Shown: piece after piece, positions 18,251-27,168 of the stretch
Layout of the letters: each line of letters starts with the position of its first letter
Position numbering within the stretch: the first letter of the stretch is position 1
Assembly: GCA_019112785.1 (NCBI GenBank)
Contig: DXIQ01000010.1
Location: forward strand, 1-64,000
Source: Candidatus Blautia stercorigallinarum
GTDB lineage: Bacteria > Bacillota > Clostridia > Lachnospirales > Lachnospiraceae
Reading direction: 5' to 3'
DNA length: 64,000 bases
The notes under the pieces: model-generated
Seen by the model: the letters and a program-made list of their open reading frames with translations, nothing else
Told to the model about the DNA's origin: nothing
Databases searched by the model: none
Program-made: the position numbers and the translations under genes

Positions 18251-18268
18251 TCTATATTTCCTTCCTTC

Positions 18269-18805
18269 CTATATATAATCCCTTCCGTTCCGTGCTGTCC
18301 GCAGCTTCTTTGCCAGGAGCGCTCCCAGACCGCCGCAGATCAGTCCTAACACTGCCCCTGCCAGTACATCAGTAGGAAAATGCACATAAAAATACAGCCG
18401 GGAGATTCCCATCAGCACTGCCAGGAGCACTGCCCAGATCCCCATCTTATATCCCATAAAAAGCAAAGCCCCTGCCGCAGCAAAAGAAGCCATAGTATGT
18501 CCTGAAGGGAACGAATAATCCTGAGGGACCCTCACAAGCATTTCTACAGTCTCATTGATCCAGCATGGCCTTGGTCTTGCCACCAAAGGCTTAAGGAGCA
18601 GATTCGCCGTCACAAAATCAAGGAGCAGCGCCCCAAGTACGGCAATACCTGTAAATCTGTATTTTTTCATACAAAGGAATATGATCCCCAGCAGGATCCA
18701 GAACCACCCGGCCTCTCCCAGAAATGTAACAAAAAACATCAGCCTGGTCAGAACCGGAGCATGTATACTCTGTAAGAAATCTAAAATCTCAAATTCCCAT
18801 CCCAT
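18269..18805 (-). CDS. PAP2-family membrane phosphatase
   Basis: Integral membrane lipid phosphatase of 178 residues with about five hydrophobic segments. All three catalytic motifs are present: KPLVARPRPC, PSGH in DYSFPSGHTMAS, and SRLYFYVHFPTD. The ATG at 18805 follows GGAGG at a spacing of 11, and upstream in-frame ATGs lack support. It may act on undecaprenyl pyrophosphate or phosphatidic acid, which the sequence does not decide. Confidence 0.85.
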   Translation of the reverse strand: MGWEFEILDFLQSIHAPVLTRLMFFVTFLGEAGWFWILLGIIFLCMKKYRFTGIAVLGALLLDFVTANLLLKPLVARPRPCWINETVEMLVRVPQDYSFPSGHTMASFAAAGALLFMGYKMGIWAVLLAVLMGISRLYFYVHFPTDVLAGAVLGLICGGLGALLAKKLRTARNGRDYI

Positions 18806-19011
18806 AAAATGCTTTTCCTCCAAAAGAAGCATATCTGCCGGAGCAGACATCACCAATTTCATTATGTCTTTCCAGACAGGTCTTATGTATCATATCTCAT
18901 TTTTGTAAGATTTTCAAACGCTTTCTGTTATCTCCAATATTATCGAACATATGTTTGCTTTTGTCAAGAAAATTTCTCCGGAAAATTTTTGTAATTTTTT
19001 TCAAAAAGGTG

Positions 19012-19040
19012 TTGACTTTTTATGGGGAATCGTGTATTAT
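19012..19040 (+). promoter_or_regulatory. tRNA-Glu promoter
   Basis: TTGACT (19012-19017) and TATTAT (19035-19040) are 17 nt apart, ending about 10 nt before the tRNA. Confidence 0.75.
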
Positions 19041-19050
19041 AATCAAGCAC

Positions 19051-19122
19051 GGTTCGTTGGTCAAGCGGTTAAGACGCCGCCCTCTCACGGCGGAAACACG
19101 GGTTCGATTCCCGTACGAACTG
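19051..19122 (+). tRNA. tRNA-Glu (anticodon CTC)
   Basis: A 72-nt cloverleaf. The acceptor strands GGTTCGT/ACGAACT pair with one G-U. The anticodon stem CCGCC/GGCGG closes the loop CTCTCAC with anticodon CTC (codon GAG). The T arm ACGGG-TTCGATT-CCCGT is complete. CCA is not encoded. It has its own promoter and terminator. Confidence 0.95.
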
Positions 19123-19129
19123 CTTTTAT

Positions 19130-19165
19130 GGGAAATACTTACTTAAGTATTTCCCTTTTTCTTTT
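19130..19165 (+). terminator. Terminator after tRNA-Glu
   Basis: GGGAAATACTT (19130-19140) pairs perfectly with AAGTATTTCCC (19145-19155), followed by TTTTTCTTTT. Confidence 0.9.
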
Positions 19166-19252
19166 ACCCGGAACTTTTACTCTCAGAACATGGATCTGCA
19201 GAAGGTGCGCCCTTCATGTTCTGACTCCATATTATTTATCCAGGAGGTTATC

Positions 19253-20098
19253 ATGGAAAAATTTATTGATCTTCATGTTCATTCTACTGCTTCAGACGGG
19301 ACTCTGACTCCCTCTCAGCTTGTATCTCTTGCGGAAGAAAAAAATCTGAAAGCTTTCGCTCTGACGGATCACGATACCACTGCAGGGCTGCAAGAAGCCC
19401 TGGAGGCTTCTGAAAGTTCATCTGTGAAAGTGATCCCGGGCATTGAGCTGTCCACCACCTGGCTGGGAAGGGATGTACACATCGTAGGCCTGGATATTGA
19501 TCCTGAAAACTATTATTTTCAGGAAACCCTTTCCCGGTTCCAGGACTCCAGAGATGTGAGAAATGATAAGATCCTGTCGCTTCTGCAAAAAGAAGGGATC
19601 TCTATCAGCCGGGAATCCATGAAGGAAGCTTTTCCGGACAGTGTCTGGACCCGGGCCCATTTTGCCCGATATCTTCTGGATCACAAATATGTAGGTTCTA
19701 TGAATGAAGCTTTTGACCGATATCTGGGAGACCATGCCAAATGTTACGTTCCAAGAGAAAAAGTCACACCTTTCCAGGCAATTTCTCTGATCCACGAAGG
19801 AGGCGGCATCGCCGTCTTCGCCCATCCCATCCTCTGCCGCCTGGACAAAGACCGGCTGGAAAGTCTCACCGCCCAGCTTGTTCAGGCCGGTCTGGACGGG
19901 ATCGAAGCCTACTATTCCACCTATCGGTCTGCAGATGAACAGACAGTGATCCAGATTGCCAAAAGGCATGGCCTGGCTCTTTCCGGAGGCAGTGATTTTC
20001 ATGGAAGCAATAAACCCCAGATCCAGCTTGGCACAGGAAAAGGAAACCTGAAGATTCCTTATCAGGTCTGGGAAAACCTCAGGCAGCACAGATCCTGA
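19253..20098 (+). CDS. PHP-domain phosphoesterase
   Basis: Metal-dependent phosphoesterase of 281 residues. It has the PHP motifs DLHVHSTASDG, LTDHDTTAG, FAHPI and SDFHG. It resembles the YciV/RnmA group that removes nucleotides from 5' RNA ends or from 3',5'-bisphosphonucleotides; the exact substrate is not decided here. The ATG at 19253 follows AGGAGG at a spacing of 5. It stands alone on the plus strand between a tRNA gene and a shared terminator. Confidence 0.85.
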   Translation: MEKFIDLHVHSTASDGTLTPSQLVSLAEEKNLKAFALTDHDTTAGLQEALEASESSSVKVIPGIELSTTWLGRDVHIVGLDIDPENYYFQETLSRFQDSRDVRNDKILSLLQKEGISISRESMKEAFPDSVWTRAHFARYLLDHKYVGSMNEAFDRYLGDHAKCYVPREKVTPFQAISLIHEGGGIAVFAHPILCRLDKDRLESLTAQLVQAGLDGIEAYYSTYRSADEQTVIQIAKRHGLALSGGSDFHGSNKPQIQLGTGKGNLKIPYQVWENLRQHRS

Positions 20099-20114
20099 CG
20101 GTCTATAAAAGAAC

Positions 20115-20179
20115 GGACCTTCTCCTTCCCGCCGGAGCCCGCAGGCTCACACTCCCGGGAAAAAGAGGGTCCTTTTTTT
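20115..20179. terminator. Long terminator between convergent PHP gene and ppk
   Basis: GGACCTTCT (20115-20123) pairs with AGAGGGTCC (20164-20172), enclosing an inner GAGCC/GGCTC hairpin. T runs follow on the plus strand. Confidence 0.75.
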
Positions 20180-20186
20180 CTCATTC

Positions 20187-22325
20187 TTATACTTCTTCCG
20201 GTGCTTCAGCCGGTATAAAAATCCGGTCATGTCCCGGATTTCTTTTTGTTTCTGCCATCCTGTGGGCTTCTTCACAAAAATATTCCTGAGAATTTACCAG
20301 CTGTTTTCCTCTCTTGTCAATCTTTTCATAAGTGCCATCCGGCTGTAAGATATGTGCTTTCACATTATCTGCAAGCTGTATGTGGAGGATATGTTTTACT
20401 TCTTCTTTCAGTCTTGGATCCTCTACCGGGAACACAATCTCCACACGTTTATCCAGATTCCTGGGCATCCAGTCAGCGCTTCCCATAAAGAGCTGTTCTC
20501 TTCCGTCACTGTAGAAATAGAAGATCCTGCTGTGCTCCAGGAAGTTTCCCACGATAGAACGGACTGTGATATTCTCACTGATTCCCGGTATACCCACTTT
20601 CAGACAGCAGATTCCCCGGACGATCAGATCGATCTTCACACCTGCGGCACTTGCCGCATACAGGGCTGCGATCACATCTTTGTCACAGAGGGAGTTCATC
20701 TTTGCAACGATCCTGGCTTCTTTTCCTTCCTCTGCCCTCTTCTGTTCCATCTCAATGAGATGAAGGAATCTGTCCCGCATCCAGATAGGCGCCACTACCA
20801 GCTTATTCCAGCTCTTAGGCTCAGAATATCCGGAAAGCATATTAAATACTGCGGTAGCGTCCTCTCCGATCTGTGCGGAACAGGTCAGGATACCGCAGTC
20901 CGTATACTGCTTTGCGGTAGAATCATTGTAGTTACCCGTTCCCAGATGAACGTATCTGCGGATGCCATCTTCTTCTTTACGTACTACCAGTGTGATCTTG
21001 CTGTGGGTTTTTAATCCCAGAAGGCCATAGATTACATGGCAGCCGGCTTTCTCCAGTTTCTTTGCCCAGACAATATTATTTTCCTCATCAAATCTGGCCT
21101 TCAGCTCTACAAGAACCGTAACCTGCTTTCCGTTTTCTGCCGCCTGAGCCAGAGCCGCGATAATGGGAGAATTGCCGCTGACACGGTAAAGAGTCTGTTT
21201 AATAGCCAGCACTTCCGGATCTTTGGAAGCCTGCCGTACAAAATCCACCACTGGATCAAAACTCATGTATGGATGGTGGAGAAGAATATCCTGTCTGCGG
21301 ATCTGGGTAAAGATATCTTCGTCTGTCATCATCTCCTTGACCGGCGCCGGGGTATATGGCGGCACCTTCAGATCATCAAAGCCTTCCAGCTTATACATTT
21401 TCATCAGGAATGTCAGATCCAGAGGTCCGTTGATATAATGGATATCTTCCTCTTTCATATCAAATTCCATTTTTAAGATCTTCAGCAGTCTGGGATCCAT
21501 CTTTTCTTCCACATCCAGACGAATCACTTCCCCCCACTGCCTTTTCTTTAACTGTTTTTCGATCTCAGTGAGCAGATCTGCAGCCTCATCCTCATCAATG
21601 GTCAGGTCCGCATTCCGGATGATCCTGTAGGGGCAGGTGCAGACTACCGTATTGCTTAAAAACAGTTTTCCGATATTTCTTTCAATGATCTCCTCCAGAA
21701 GCACCACCGTAGTCTTATACTTCTTATCTCCCGGTATCTCGATGATCCTGGGCAGCACAGAGGGAACCTGAACAGTGGCAAATTCCAGTTCTTCTTTATC
21801 TTTTTTCCCTTTCTTGGCAATAAGAGCCCCGATATTTAAAGTTTTATTCCGGATAAGCGGGAAAGGTCTCGCACTGTCCATAGCCATAGGCGTCAGTACC
21901 GGGTAGACAGCCTCTTCAAAATACTGGTCAACAAAAGCCTGCTGGTCTTCTGTAAGATCTTCGTGCTTTTCTACCACCTTCACTCCCGCCTTTTTCAGCG
22001 CCGGAAGAAGAGAACGGTTATAAGTACTGTACTGGGCCTGGATAAATTTCTTCACCTCTGGAGCCAGAGCTTTCAGCTGTTCCTTAGGCGTCATTCCTGC
22101 AATATCCGGTTTTGTATACTTCGCATGGACCATATCCTTTAAAGATGCTACCCGGACCATGAAAAATTCATCCAGATTCGATGCAGTGATACTTAAAAAT
22201 TTCAATCTTTCAAATAACGGAATGCTTTTATCTCTGGCCTCTGAGAGAACCCTCTCATTGAATCCCAGCCAGCTGATCTCCCTGTTCCAATAATATTCTG
22301 GTTTGGTATATGCTTTATAATCCAT
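20187..22325 (-). CDS. ppk1: Polyphosphate kinase 1
   Basis: Reversibly polymerises the gamma-phosphate of ATP into polyphosphate. It is 712 residues, the usual length. The N domain begins with YYWNREISWLGFNERVL. The catalytic core has LKTHSKITLV with the phosphorylated histidine, HLGTGNYNDSTAKQYTD and HSRIFYFYSDG. The C-terminal part includes NLDKRVEIVFPV. The start lies 12 nt after the ppx stop, so synthesis and degradation enzymes are co-transcribed. Confidence 0.96.
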   Translation of the reverse strand: MDYKAYTKPEYYWNREISWLGFNERVLSEARDKSIPLFERLKFLSITASNLDEFFMVRVASLKDMVHAKYTKPDIAGMTPKEQLKALAPEVKKFIQAQYSTYNRSLLPALKKAGVKVVEKHEDLTEDQQAFVDQYFEEAVYPVLTPMAMDSARPFPLIRNKTLNIGALIAKKGKKDKEELEFATVQVPSVLPRIIEIPGDKKYKTTVVLLEEIIERNIGKLFLSNTVVCTCPYRIIRNADLTIDEDEAADLLTEIEKQLKKRQWGEVIRLDVEEKMDPRLLKILKMEFDMKEEDIHYINGPLDLTFLMKMYKLEGFDDLKVPPYTPAPVKEMMTDEDIFTQIRRQDILLHHPYMSFDPVVDFVRQASKDPEVLAIKQTLYRVSGNSPIIAALAQAAENGKQVTVLVELKARFDEENNIVWAKKLEKAGCHVIYGLLGLKTHSKITLVVRKEEDGIRRYVHLGTGNYNDSTAKQYTDCGILTCSAQIGEDATAVFNMLSGYSEPKSWNKLVVAPIWMRDRFLHLIEMEQKRAEEGKEARIVAKMNSLCDKDVIAALYAASAAGVKIDLIVRGICCLKVGIPGISENITVRSIVGNFLEHSRIFYFYSDGREQLFMGSADWMPRNLDKRVEIVFPVEDPRLKEEVKHILHIQLADNVKAHILQPDGTYEKIDKRGKQLVNSQEYFCEEAHRMAETKRNPGHDRIFIPAEAPEEV

Positions 22326-22337
22326 TGTCCCAGCCTC

Positions 22338-23882
22338 CTATTTCTGTTTCTTTCTCTTTAATACCGGACGGATACTGAAAATTTCCTCAAAGAAATCCGC
22401 AGCTTCTGTAAGCAGCGCTTTCTCCAAAGTCAGATCTGCCTTGGAAGTCACCCGCATGATCAGTTCCTGGTCTTTAACGGAAGTACTGATCTCTTCAATT
22501 TTCTGTTTATGACTTCTGTCCAGCACATTTGCCACCCGCATGATCGCTGTCAGCTTGGCGATCTGCATATAATCCTTCCGGTCGATCATAGCCTTGGAAT
22601 CCGCCTCATTATAATACTCAAAAGGCATCTTGATAAATTTCACTACGTTGGCGATCAGTTCCCGTTCTGCATGGGAAAGACCGATGATCTCCGTAGACAT
22701 GATGATCTCATAAGCGCACTGAGAAGAATTGCTGGAACTGATAAAATTGCCGCAGTCGTGTAAAATGGCTGCTATCTGAAGAAGCAGACGCTCCCTCGGC
22801 CCCATTCCATGTATTTTTTTCATTCCGTCAAAAATTGCCAGGGCGTTTTTCAGCACACACTGAGTGTGGCTTTTCCCGCTCATATATCTCTTGGCAATAT
22901 TTTTGGCAGAAACGATAATGTCATTTTCAAAATTATGCTTGCTCTTTATAAATTTATGCTTTTCCGCATAGTCATAAGAAATACCGTCGTTCAACTGAGT
23001 GCCGGGCAGCCACATAGTCTGGGCTCCCAGTTCCTCTACAAATACCCGGTATATGATCATAGCCGGGATCAGGATCTCCGCATATTCCAGAGAAACATCC
23101 AGAGAAACAGAGATTTCCTCCGGAGAGTGGCTCACTACCCACTGGTACTCTTCCATAAAGGCATCAAAGCTTACTGTGCGGTTTTCTTTCATACTCGGTT
23201 TATCCTCAAAGAGCTTATCCATAAAGGAATCTCCCATAAGGATGATATTATCTATTTTTCTGTCTTTCAGATGAAGCTTTTTAAACCCGAGGATCTGATT
23301 ATGTACCAGTTCCTCCACCATCTTTTCATAATGGGTAGTTTCCTTCTCTACAGGCTGAAGTATCTCCCGTACACGAAGGCTTCCCAGCATAAAACGCTGC
23401 GTAGTCAGCAGGGCGTCTTTATCAAAAAGAGAGATCTGCATATTTCCTCCGCCCACTTCAACAATAGCAGTTCCCTTCTGGATCATTTTTGTAAAGGATT
23501 CTTCTTTTGCGGCCACAGATTTATATCCGAAAAAACGCTGCTCAGAATTGCTGAGTATCTCTACCCGGATACCTGTCTTCTGATAAACCTGCTCCAGAAC
23601 GATCCAGACGTTTTCCGCCTCCTGCAGCGTGCTGGTAGCACAGGCCCTGTAGCTCTCTACATGGTATCCTTCCATTATATGAGAAAAATCTTTAAGGATA
23701 TGGCAAAGCTGACTGGCCGTGTCAAAAGCAATCTTTCCCTTTCCATAAGTATCCCTTCCGATTTCAAGTCTCTGACGTATCTCGTCTATCTGTCGGATCC
23801 CTATCCTGGGTGACATTTCATATATATCCATGCACACATTATAGGAACCTACGTCGATAGCGGCAAATGTTGTAATTCCCAT
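22338..23882 (-). CDS. ppx: Exopolyphosphatase (Ppx/GppA family) with HD domain
   Basis: Hydrolyses polyphosphate or pppGpp. It is 514 residues. The N-terminal actin-like ATPase fold has AIDVGSYNVCMDIYE, FGYKSVAA and IVEVGGGNMQISLF. The C-terminal part is an HD-type domain with LHDCGNFISSSN and GLSHAERELI. The ATG at 23882 follows GGAGG and AAAGGAG; an upstream frame to 23945 overlaps the preceding gene and was rejected. The neighbour ppk points to polyphosphate turnover. Confidence 0.9.
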   Translation of the reverse strand: MGITTFAAIDVGSYNVCMDIYEMSPRIGIRQIDEIRQRLEIGRDTYGKGKIAFDTASQLCHILKDFSHIMEGYHVESYRACATSTLQEAENVWIVLEQVYQKTGIRVEILSNSEQRFFGYKSVAAKEESFTKMIQKGTAIVEVGGGNMQISLFDKDALLTTQRFMLGSLRVREILQPVEKETTHYEKMVEELVHNQILGFKKLHLKDRKIDNIILMGDSFMDKLFEDKPSMKENRTVSFDAFMEEYQWVVSHSPEEISVSLDVSLEYAEILIPAMIIYRVFVEELGAQTMWLPGTQLNDGISYDYAEKHKFIKSKHNFENDIIVSAKNIAKRYMSGKSHTQCVLKNALAIFDGMKKIHGMGPRERLLLQIAAILHDCGNFISSSNSSQCAYEIIMSTEIIGLSHAERELIANVVKFIKMPFEYYNEADSKAMIDRKDYMQIAKLTAIMRVANVLDRSHKQKIEEISTSVKDQELIMRVTSKADLTLEKALLTEAADFFEEIFSIRPVLKRKKQK

Positions 23883-23919
23883 TTCTCCTTTCTCCTCCTG
23901 TTTGTTCTTTCTTCCTGTA

Positions 23920-24816
23920 TCAGGCAGGGGATCCGTTCCCCTCATCGGATATTTCAGGCTTTCCCAGAAATTCTTTCAGCTTTTCATATTCTTTCTCTGC
24001 TGTCTGGTATCCCTCCTGATAAAGAGCTTCCAGTTTTTCTCTGTTCTTCTCGATCCTGCCGATCTCCACCGGTTTTTCAGGACAGATAATAAATACCCTG
24101 CCTGCTTTCTCCTCCTGGATCAGATAATCCAGGGTTTCATTATAGCGGATATGCCGGTCCTTCATCCGCTCCACAAGCTTTGGAAATTCTTTCTGATACC
24201 GGAGCCGGATAAGGGGCATGACCTTATTGGGTCCTTTTCTGTAGCTCCGGTCTCTTGTAAGGACAACCACTGTCTTCTCATTTCCCAGTTCCTGAGATTT
24301 TCTTACCGGTATAGAATCCGAAATCCCGCCATCCAGATAAGGTTTTTTTCTGATCCAGACTGTTCTTGACAAAAGGGGCAGGGAACTGGAAGCCCTGACA
24401 TAATGGATTCCCTTATGCATATCATCTATTTTTTTATATTCTGCTCTGCCTGTCTGACAGTTAGTAACCACTGCATAGAATTCTGTAGGATTCTTATCAT
24501 AAGTTTCATAATCGTAGGGATTCAATTCCTCAGGTATCCTCCTGTAGCACATATCCACCCCGAACATATCTCCTGTTTTCAGCAGACTTTTAAAACTACA
24601 GTAATTTTCATCATCCAGGTAGTCCGTATTTGTCTCAAATCCTCTCCTTCTCTGTTTGGAAAGATAACTGCAGGCATGACAGGCACCTGCCGACACACCG
24701 ATACAGGTATGAAAAGAAATGTCCTTATCCAGGAAAAAATCCAGCACACCTGCGGTAAAAGCACCCCGCATGCCGCCACCTTCCAGGACAAGGCCTGTTT
24801 TACTGTACCAACTCAT
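23920..24816 (-). CDS. Patatin-like phospholipase family protein
   Basis: Predicted serine acyl hydrolase of 298 residues. It has the oxyanion-hole motif GGGMRG near residue 13, the nucleophile elbow GVSAGA near 40-45 and the DGG motif in YLDGGISDSIP, which complete the Ser-Asp dyad. The group resembles bacterial YjjU/RssA proteins. It is the first gene of the run leading to ppx and ppk. A link between lipid hydrolysis and polyphosphate is not evident. Confidence 0.87.
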   Translation of the reverse strand: MSWYSKTGLVLEGGGMRGAFTAGVLDFFLDKDISFHTCIGVSAGACHACSYLSKQRRRGFETNTDYLDDENYCSFKSLLKTGDMFGVDMCYRRIPEELNPYDYETYDKNPTEFYAVVTNCQTGRAEYKKIDDMHKGIHYVRASSSLPLLSRTVWIRKKPYLDGGISDSIPVRKSQELGNEKTVVVLTRDRSYRKGPNKVMPLIRLRYQKEFPKLVERMKDRHIRYNETLDYLIQEEKAGRVFIICPEKPVEIGRIEKNREKLEALYQEGYQTAEKEYEKLKEFLGKPEISDEGNGSPA

Positions 24817-24889
24817 AAAGTCCCTTCTTTCTGTTTATCTCTTTTATTGTAACACGAAAACAGGCTATTAAAAAGTTAAATCAATTTAA

Positions 24890-24935
24890 AAATAAAATTA
24901 CCCACTTCCATACTATTCCTCGCATGGAAATGGGT
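24890..24935 (-). terminator. Terminator after the MFS gene
   Basis: ACCCACTTCCAT (24900-24911) pairs with ATGGAAATGGGT (24924-24935) with one mismatch. On the minus strand it is followed by AATTTTATTTTT. Confidence 0.65.
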
Positions 24936-25041
24936 AAAATCACGCAATTATTCTATTATGTTCTATACGCCCCGGTAGTCGGTAGTAATCCATATATATA
25001 TTTCCAGACTCCGATCCTCTGTTTTTTAGAGAATCTCATCT

Positions 25042-26211
25042 TCACTCCGTTTTCCCACTCTTGATCAGTGATGAGCACAGCACAAACAATATGGACAATA
25101 CAATCGCAAAGCAATATGGCAGGTGGGAAACTGTACTTCCAAAAACAGCTGTCACAATGGACATCAGCACAGGAGATATAAACTGTGCCAGATACAGGGC
25201 TGCTGAGATCAGAGGCATAACCGTGGTTGCCGCAGCTTTTCCTGCCTTCAGAGAAGCCTCTGACATAATATAAGGGATACCAGCGCCATTGGCAAATCCT
25301 ACAAATACAGAGCCGATCAGTGTACCTGCCCATCCTCCGATAAAGGCCAGTGACAGATATCCGATGAGGAAGCACAGAGGCGCCAGGAACCTGGTATTTC
25401 CCTTCAGCAGCTTCTTAGCGCGCACAAACAGCAGTCCGCCGCAGAAAGCCACAAAGTCCATGCCGGCCATGATCACTGCAATGTAATTCTGGGGAATGAT
25501 CCCCTCAGATACTGTCTCCATAGCAAAGTTAGCCGGATAGATAAAGAATGTTGACATCAGAAGGAACATGGCCAGGATATACAGGAAATTATTCCGGAAT
25601 ACGCCGGCTCCTCCTGATGATTTTTTCTTTTCGCTCTCCTGCGTGATCTTCTCGTTTGGCAGATAAATGAGACACAGTACAATACTGATCAATCCCATCA
25701 GATATACCAGAAAGCTGACACGCCAGCTGATATTTGCCAGCAGGCCGGAAAGCAAGGTAGCGATCACGCCGCCCATCTGATTCATAGCGGATGAATAACC
25801 CATCAGCCCCACCTGCTGCTCCGGTTTAAAATAATAAGAAAGCAGGCCTGTAGAAAGAGGCATGATAATACCCACACCTACACCTACAAGAGCACGCATA
25901 ACAAGGACTAAAAAGATGTTATCAAAAAGTCCCGCCGCACAGCCTCCTGCTGTGTAGAACAACAGGCCGATAAGCACTAGGGTCTTCGCCCCAAATAGTT
26001 TGCATAATTTCGGGAAAATATAGTTCGTAATAACGATGAACAACGCCGGCACACTGATGATCATCTGCACAAAAAGCTGATTTGTATCGGCAAAGTGGGC
26101 CTGGATAACACTCAGTGCAGGTGCTACTGCCGCACCTGCCATAACCGTCAGCAATGACAGAGACAATATGCTCACTGTCAACGTTTTCCCATGGTTTGAT
26201 TGATTAGACAA
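25042..26211 (-). CDS. Major facilitator superfamily transporter
   Basis: Integral membrane transporter of 389 residues with about 12 hydrophobic segments. It has a gap-like sequence after TM2 (KLCKLFGAKTLVLIG) and RALVGVGVGIIMPLSTG in the TM4-5 region typical of drug:H+ antiporters. The substrate cannot be inferred. It is a single-gene unit with its own promoter and a terminator-like hairpin in the leader. Confidence 0.82.
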   Translation of the reverse strand: MSNQSNHGKTLTVSILSLSLLTVMAGAAVAPALSVIQAHFADTNQLFVQMIISVPALFIVITNYIFPKLCKLFGAKTLVLIGLLFYTAGGCAAGLFDNIFLVLVMRALVGVGVGIIMPLSTGLLSYYFKPEQQVGLMGYSSAMNQMGGVIATLLSGLLANISWRVSFLVYLMGLISIVLCLIYLPNEKITQESEKKKSSGGAGVFRNNFLYILAMFLLMSTFFIYPANFAMETVSEGIIPQNYIAVIMAGMDFVAFCGGLLFVRAKKLLKGNTRFLAPLCFLIGYLSLAFIGGWAGTLIGSVFVGFANGAGIPYIMSEASLKAGKAAATTVMPLISAALYLAQFISPVLMSIVTAVFGSTVSHLPYCFAIVLSILFVLCSSLIKSGKTE

Positions 26212-26260
26212 AAAATCACTCCTTTATTTCAGAATAGATAGCGCTTCCTGCGATACTGTA

Positions 26261-26354
26261 GGCAGCCCGGCAAAGCCTGTCGCTGTCTTTTGCCCGGCAA
26301 ATACTTGCCCGCGCAAGCGCGGCAGTTACTTGCCTGACGTATCGCACAAACAAA
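26261..26354 (-). repeat. Dispersed intergenic repeat, copy 2
   Basis: Matches 880-974 over about 95 nt with shared runs such as TGCCCGGCAAATAC. It contains inverted segments (CCGCGCTTGCGCGG) and lies immediately downstream of a terminator hairpin on the minus strand, as copy 1 does. Here it forms part of the MFS leader. Confidence 0.55.
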
Positions 26355-26386
26355 AAAAATGCGTAAGCCTTGTTTGGACTTACGCA
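26352..26386 (-). terminator. Terminator-like hairpin in the MFS leader
   Basis: TGCGTAAG (26360-26367) pairs with CTTACGCA (26379-26386). On the minus strand a run of eight T follows (26352-26359). It lies only about 12 nt below the predicted MFS transcription start, so most transcripts may stop early (attenuation). Alternatively it is a leftover from a lost upstream gene. Confidence 0.7.
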
Positions 26387-26406
26387 CTTTGCTACTCAAC
26401 ATAATT

Positions 26407-26436
26407 ATGTTATCACTTTTATTTTAAAAATGTCAA
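26407..26436 (-). promoter_or_regulatory. Putative promoter of the MFS gene
   Basis: On the minus strand TTGACA (26431-26436) and TAACAT (26407-26412) are 18 nt apart. Confidence 0.55.
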
Positions 26437-26689
26437 ATGGAAATTTTAATAAATAAATTTTCCACATGACTTCCGCCGATCTTATTCTTGTGGTATACTC
26501 CTTTCAAAGGAAGGCTGCACATATGGATCTAAGAACAAATCTTTTGCTCCCTCTACCGTCTTATTGCTATGTCTGTCCAGCACATTTCAGTGAATATGTG
26601 TTCTTTTTATTCCCGTCATAAAATCAAAATTTCCTATACGATTACTATACATCAAAATATAAATTACAAATAGTAGGAGGTGAACTGGG
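26437..26689. other. AT-rich intergenic stretch before the PBECR3-like frame
   Basis: Apart from a possible TATACT box near 26493 and a 32-codon frame at 26523 after AAGGAAGG, nothing clear is seen. Base composition is visibly more AT-rich than in the neighbouring core genes. The short frame has no recognisable product and is not called as a gene. Confidence 0.4.
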
Positions 26690-27127
26690 ATAAAGAAAGT
26701 TTCTAAACTGAATACTGATTTATTTCAAGATGATATTAAGTATGTATCTATAGGGCATATCAGGCAGGATATTATTGATTCCATTATAGAGAAATTCCCG
26801 GAATTTTCTTCTCTGCTTTCTGCTGATACCGATATTCTGTTCTGGAAGAACCGTATCAAGCACACAGAGCGACAGAAGAAAGACTTTGTCTCAGATGAAG
26901 AATATGAATTATGTTTCGAGCAGATTCCGGATATCATACAGTATCCTGAATTCATCAGTATTCACCCCAATAAAAATAGCATTTCTTTTATCCTACGATT
27001 CACAGACCATGTATCTGTCGCCGTAAGATTATCCGCTAATGGCCGATTATCATATAGAACCATGTATCCTTTACGTGAATCGCAATTAAACAATTACATA
27101 AAACAAAGCAGAGTCTGGAAGGTCTAA
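26690..27127 (+). CDS. PBECR3-like nuclease-family protein with ATA start
   Basis: An open frame of 145 codons with no ATG, GTG or TTG near its 5' end. It begins ATA AAG AAA GTT, 9 nt after a strong GGAGG (26676-26680), with an in-frame TGA at 26681. The protein IKKVSKLNTDLF... aligns by memory with MKKVGKLNP-type N termini of PBECR3 (phage-Barnase-EndoU-ColicinE5/D-RelE-like) proteins. The C-terminal SISFILRF, VSVAVRLSANGRLSYRTMYPL and QLNNYIKQSRV fit the same family. These domains are known from phages and conjugative elements as predicted RNases. ATA could be a rare start, a recent mutation that silences the gene, or a sequencing error. Codon use is AT-rich, unlike the core genes. The next feature is a structured RNA. 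Confidence 0.6.
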   Translation: MKKVSKLNTDLFQDDIKYVSIGHIRQDIIDSIIEKFPEFSSLLSADTDILFWKNRIKHTERQKKDFVSDEEYELCFEQIPDIIQYPEFISIHPNKNSISFILRFTDHVSVAVRLSANGRLSYRTMYPLRESQLNNYIKQSRVWKV

Positions 27128-27133
27128 AAAGGT

Positions 27134-27162
27134 TTGACAAATTGCAGTTCGTGATGTAATAT
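27134..27162 (+). promoter_or_regulatory. Promoter of the structured RNA
   Basis: TTGACA (27134-27139) and TAATAT (27157-27162) are 17 nt apart, one of the best promoter matches in the window. It starts 7 nt after the PBECR3-like stop codon and predicts initiation near 27169. Confidence 0.75.
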
Positions 27163-27168
27163 TAGTCC

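Noticed and set aside
26523..26621. A 32-codon frame beginning MDLRTNLLLP before the PBECR3-like gene
   Set aside because: It has a plausible AAGGAAGG but no recognisable product, and chance frames of this size are common.
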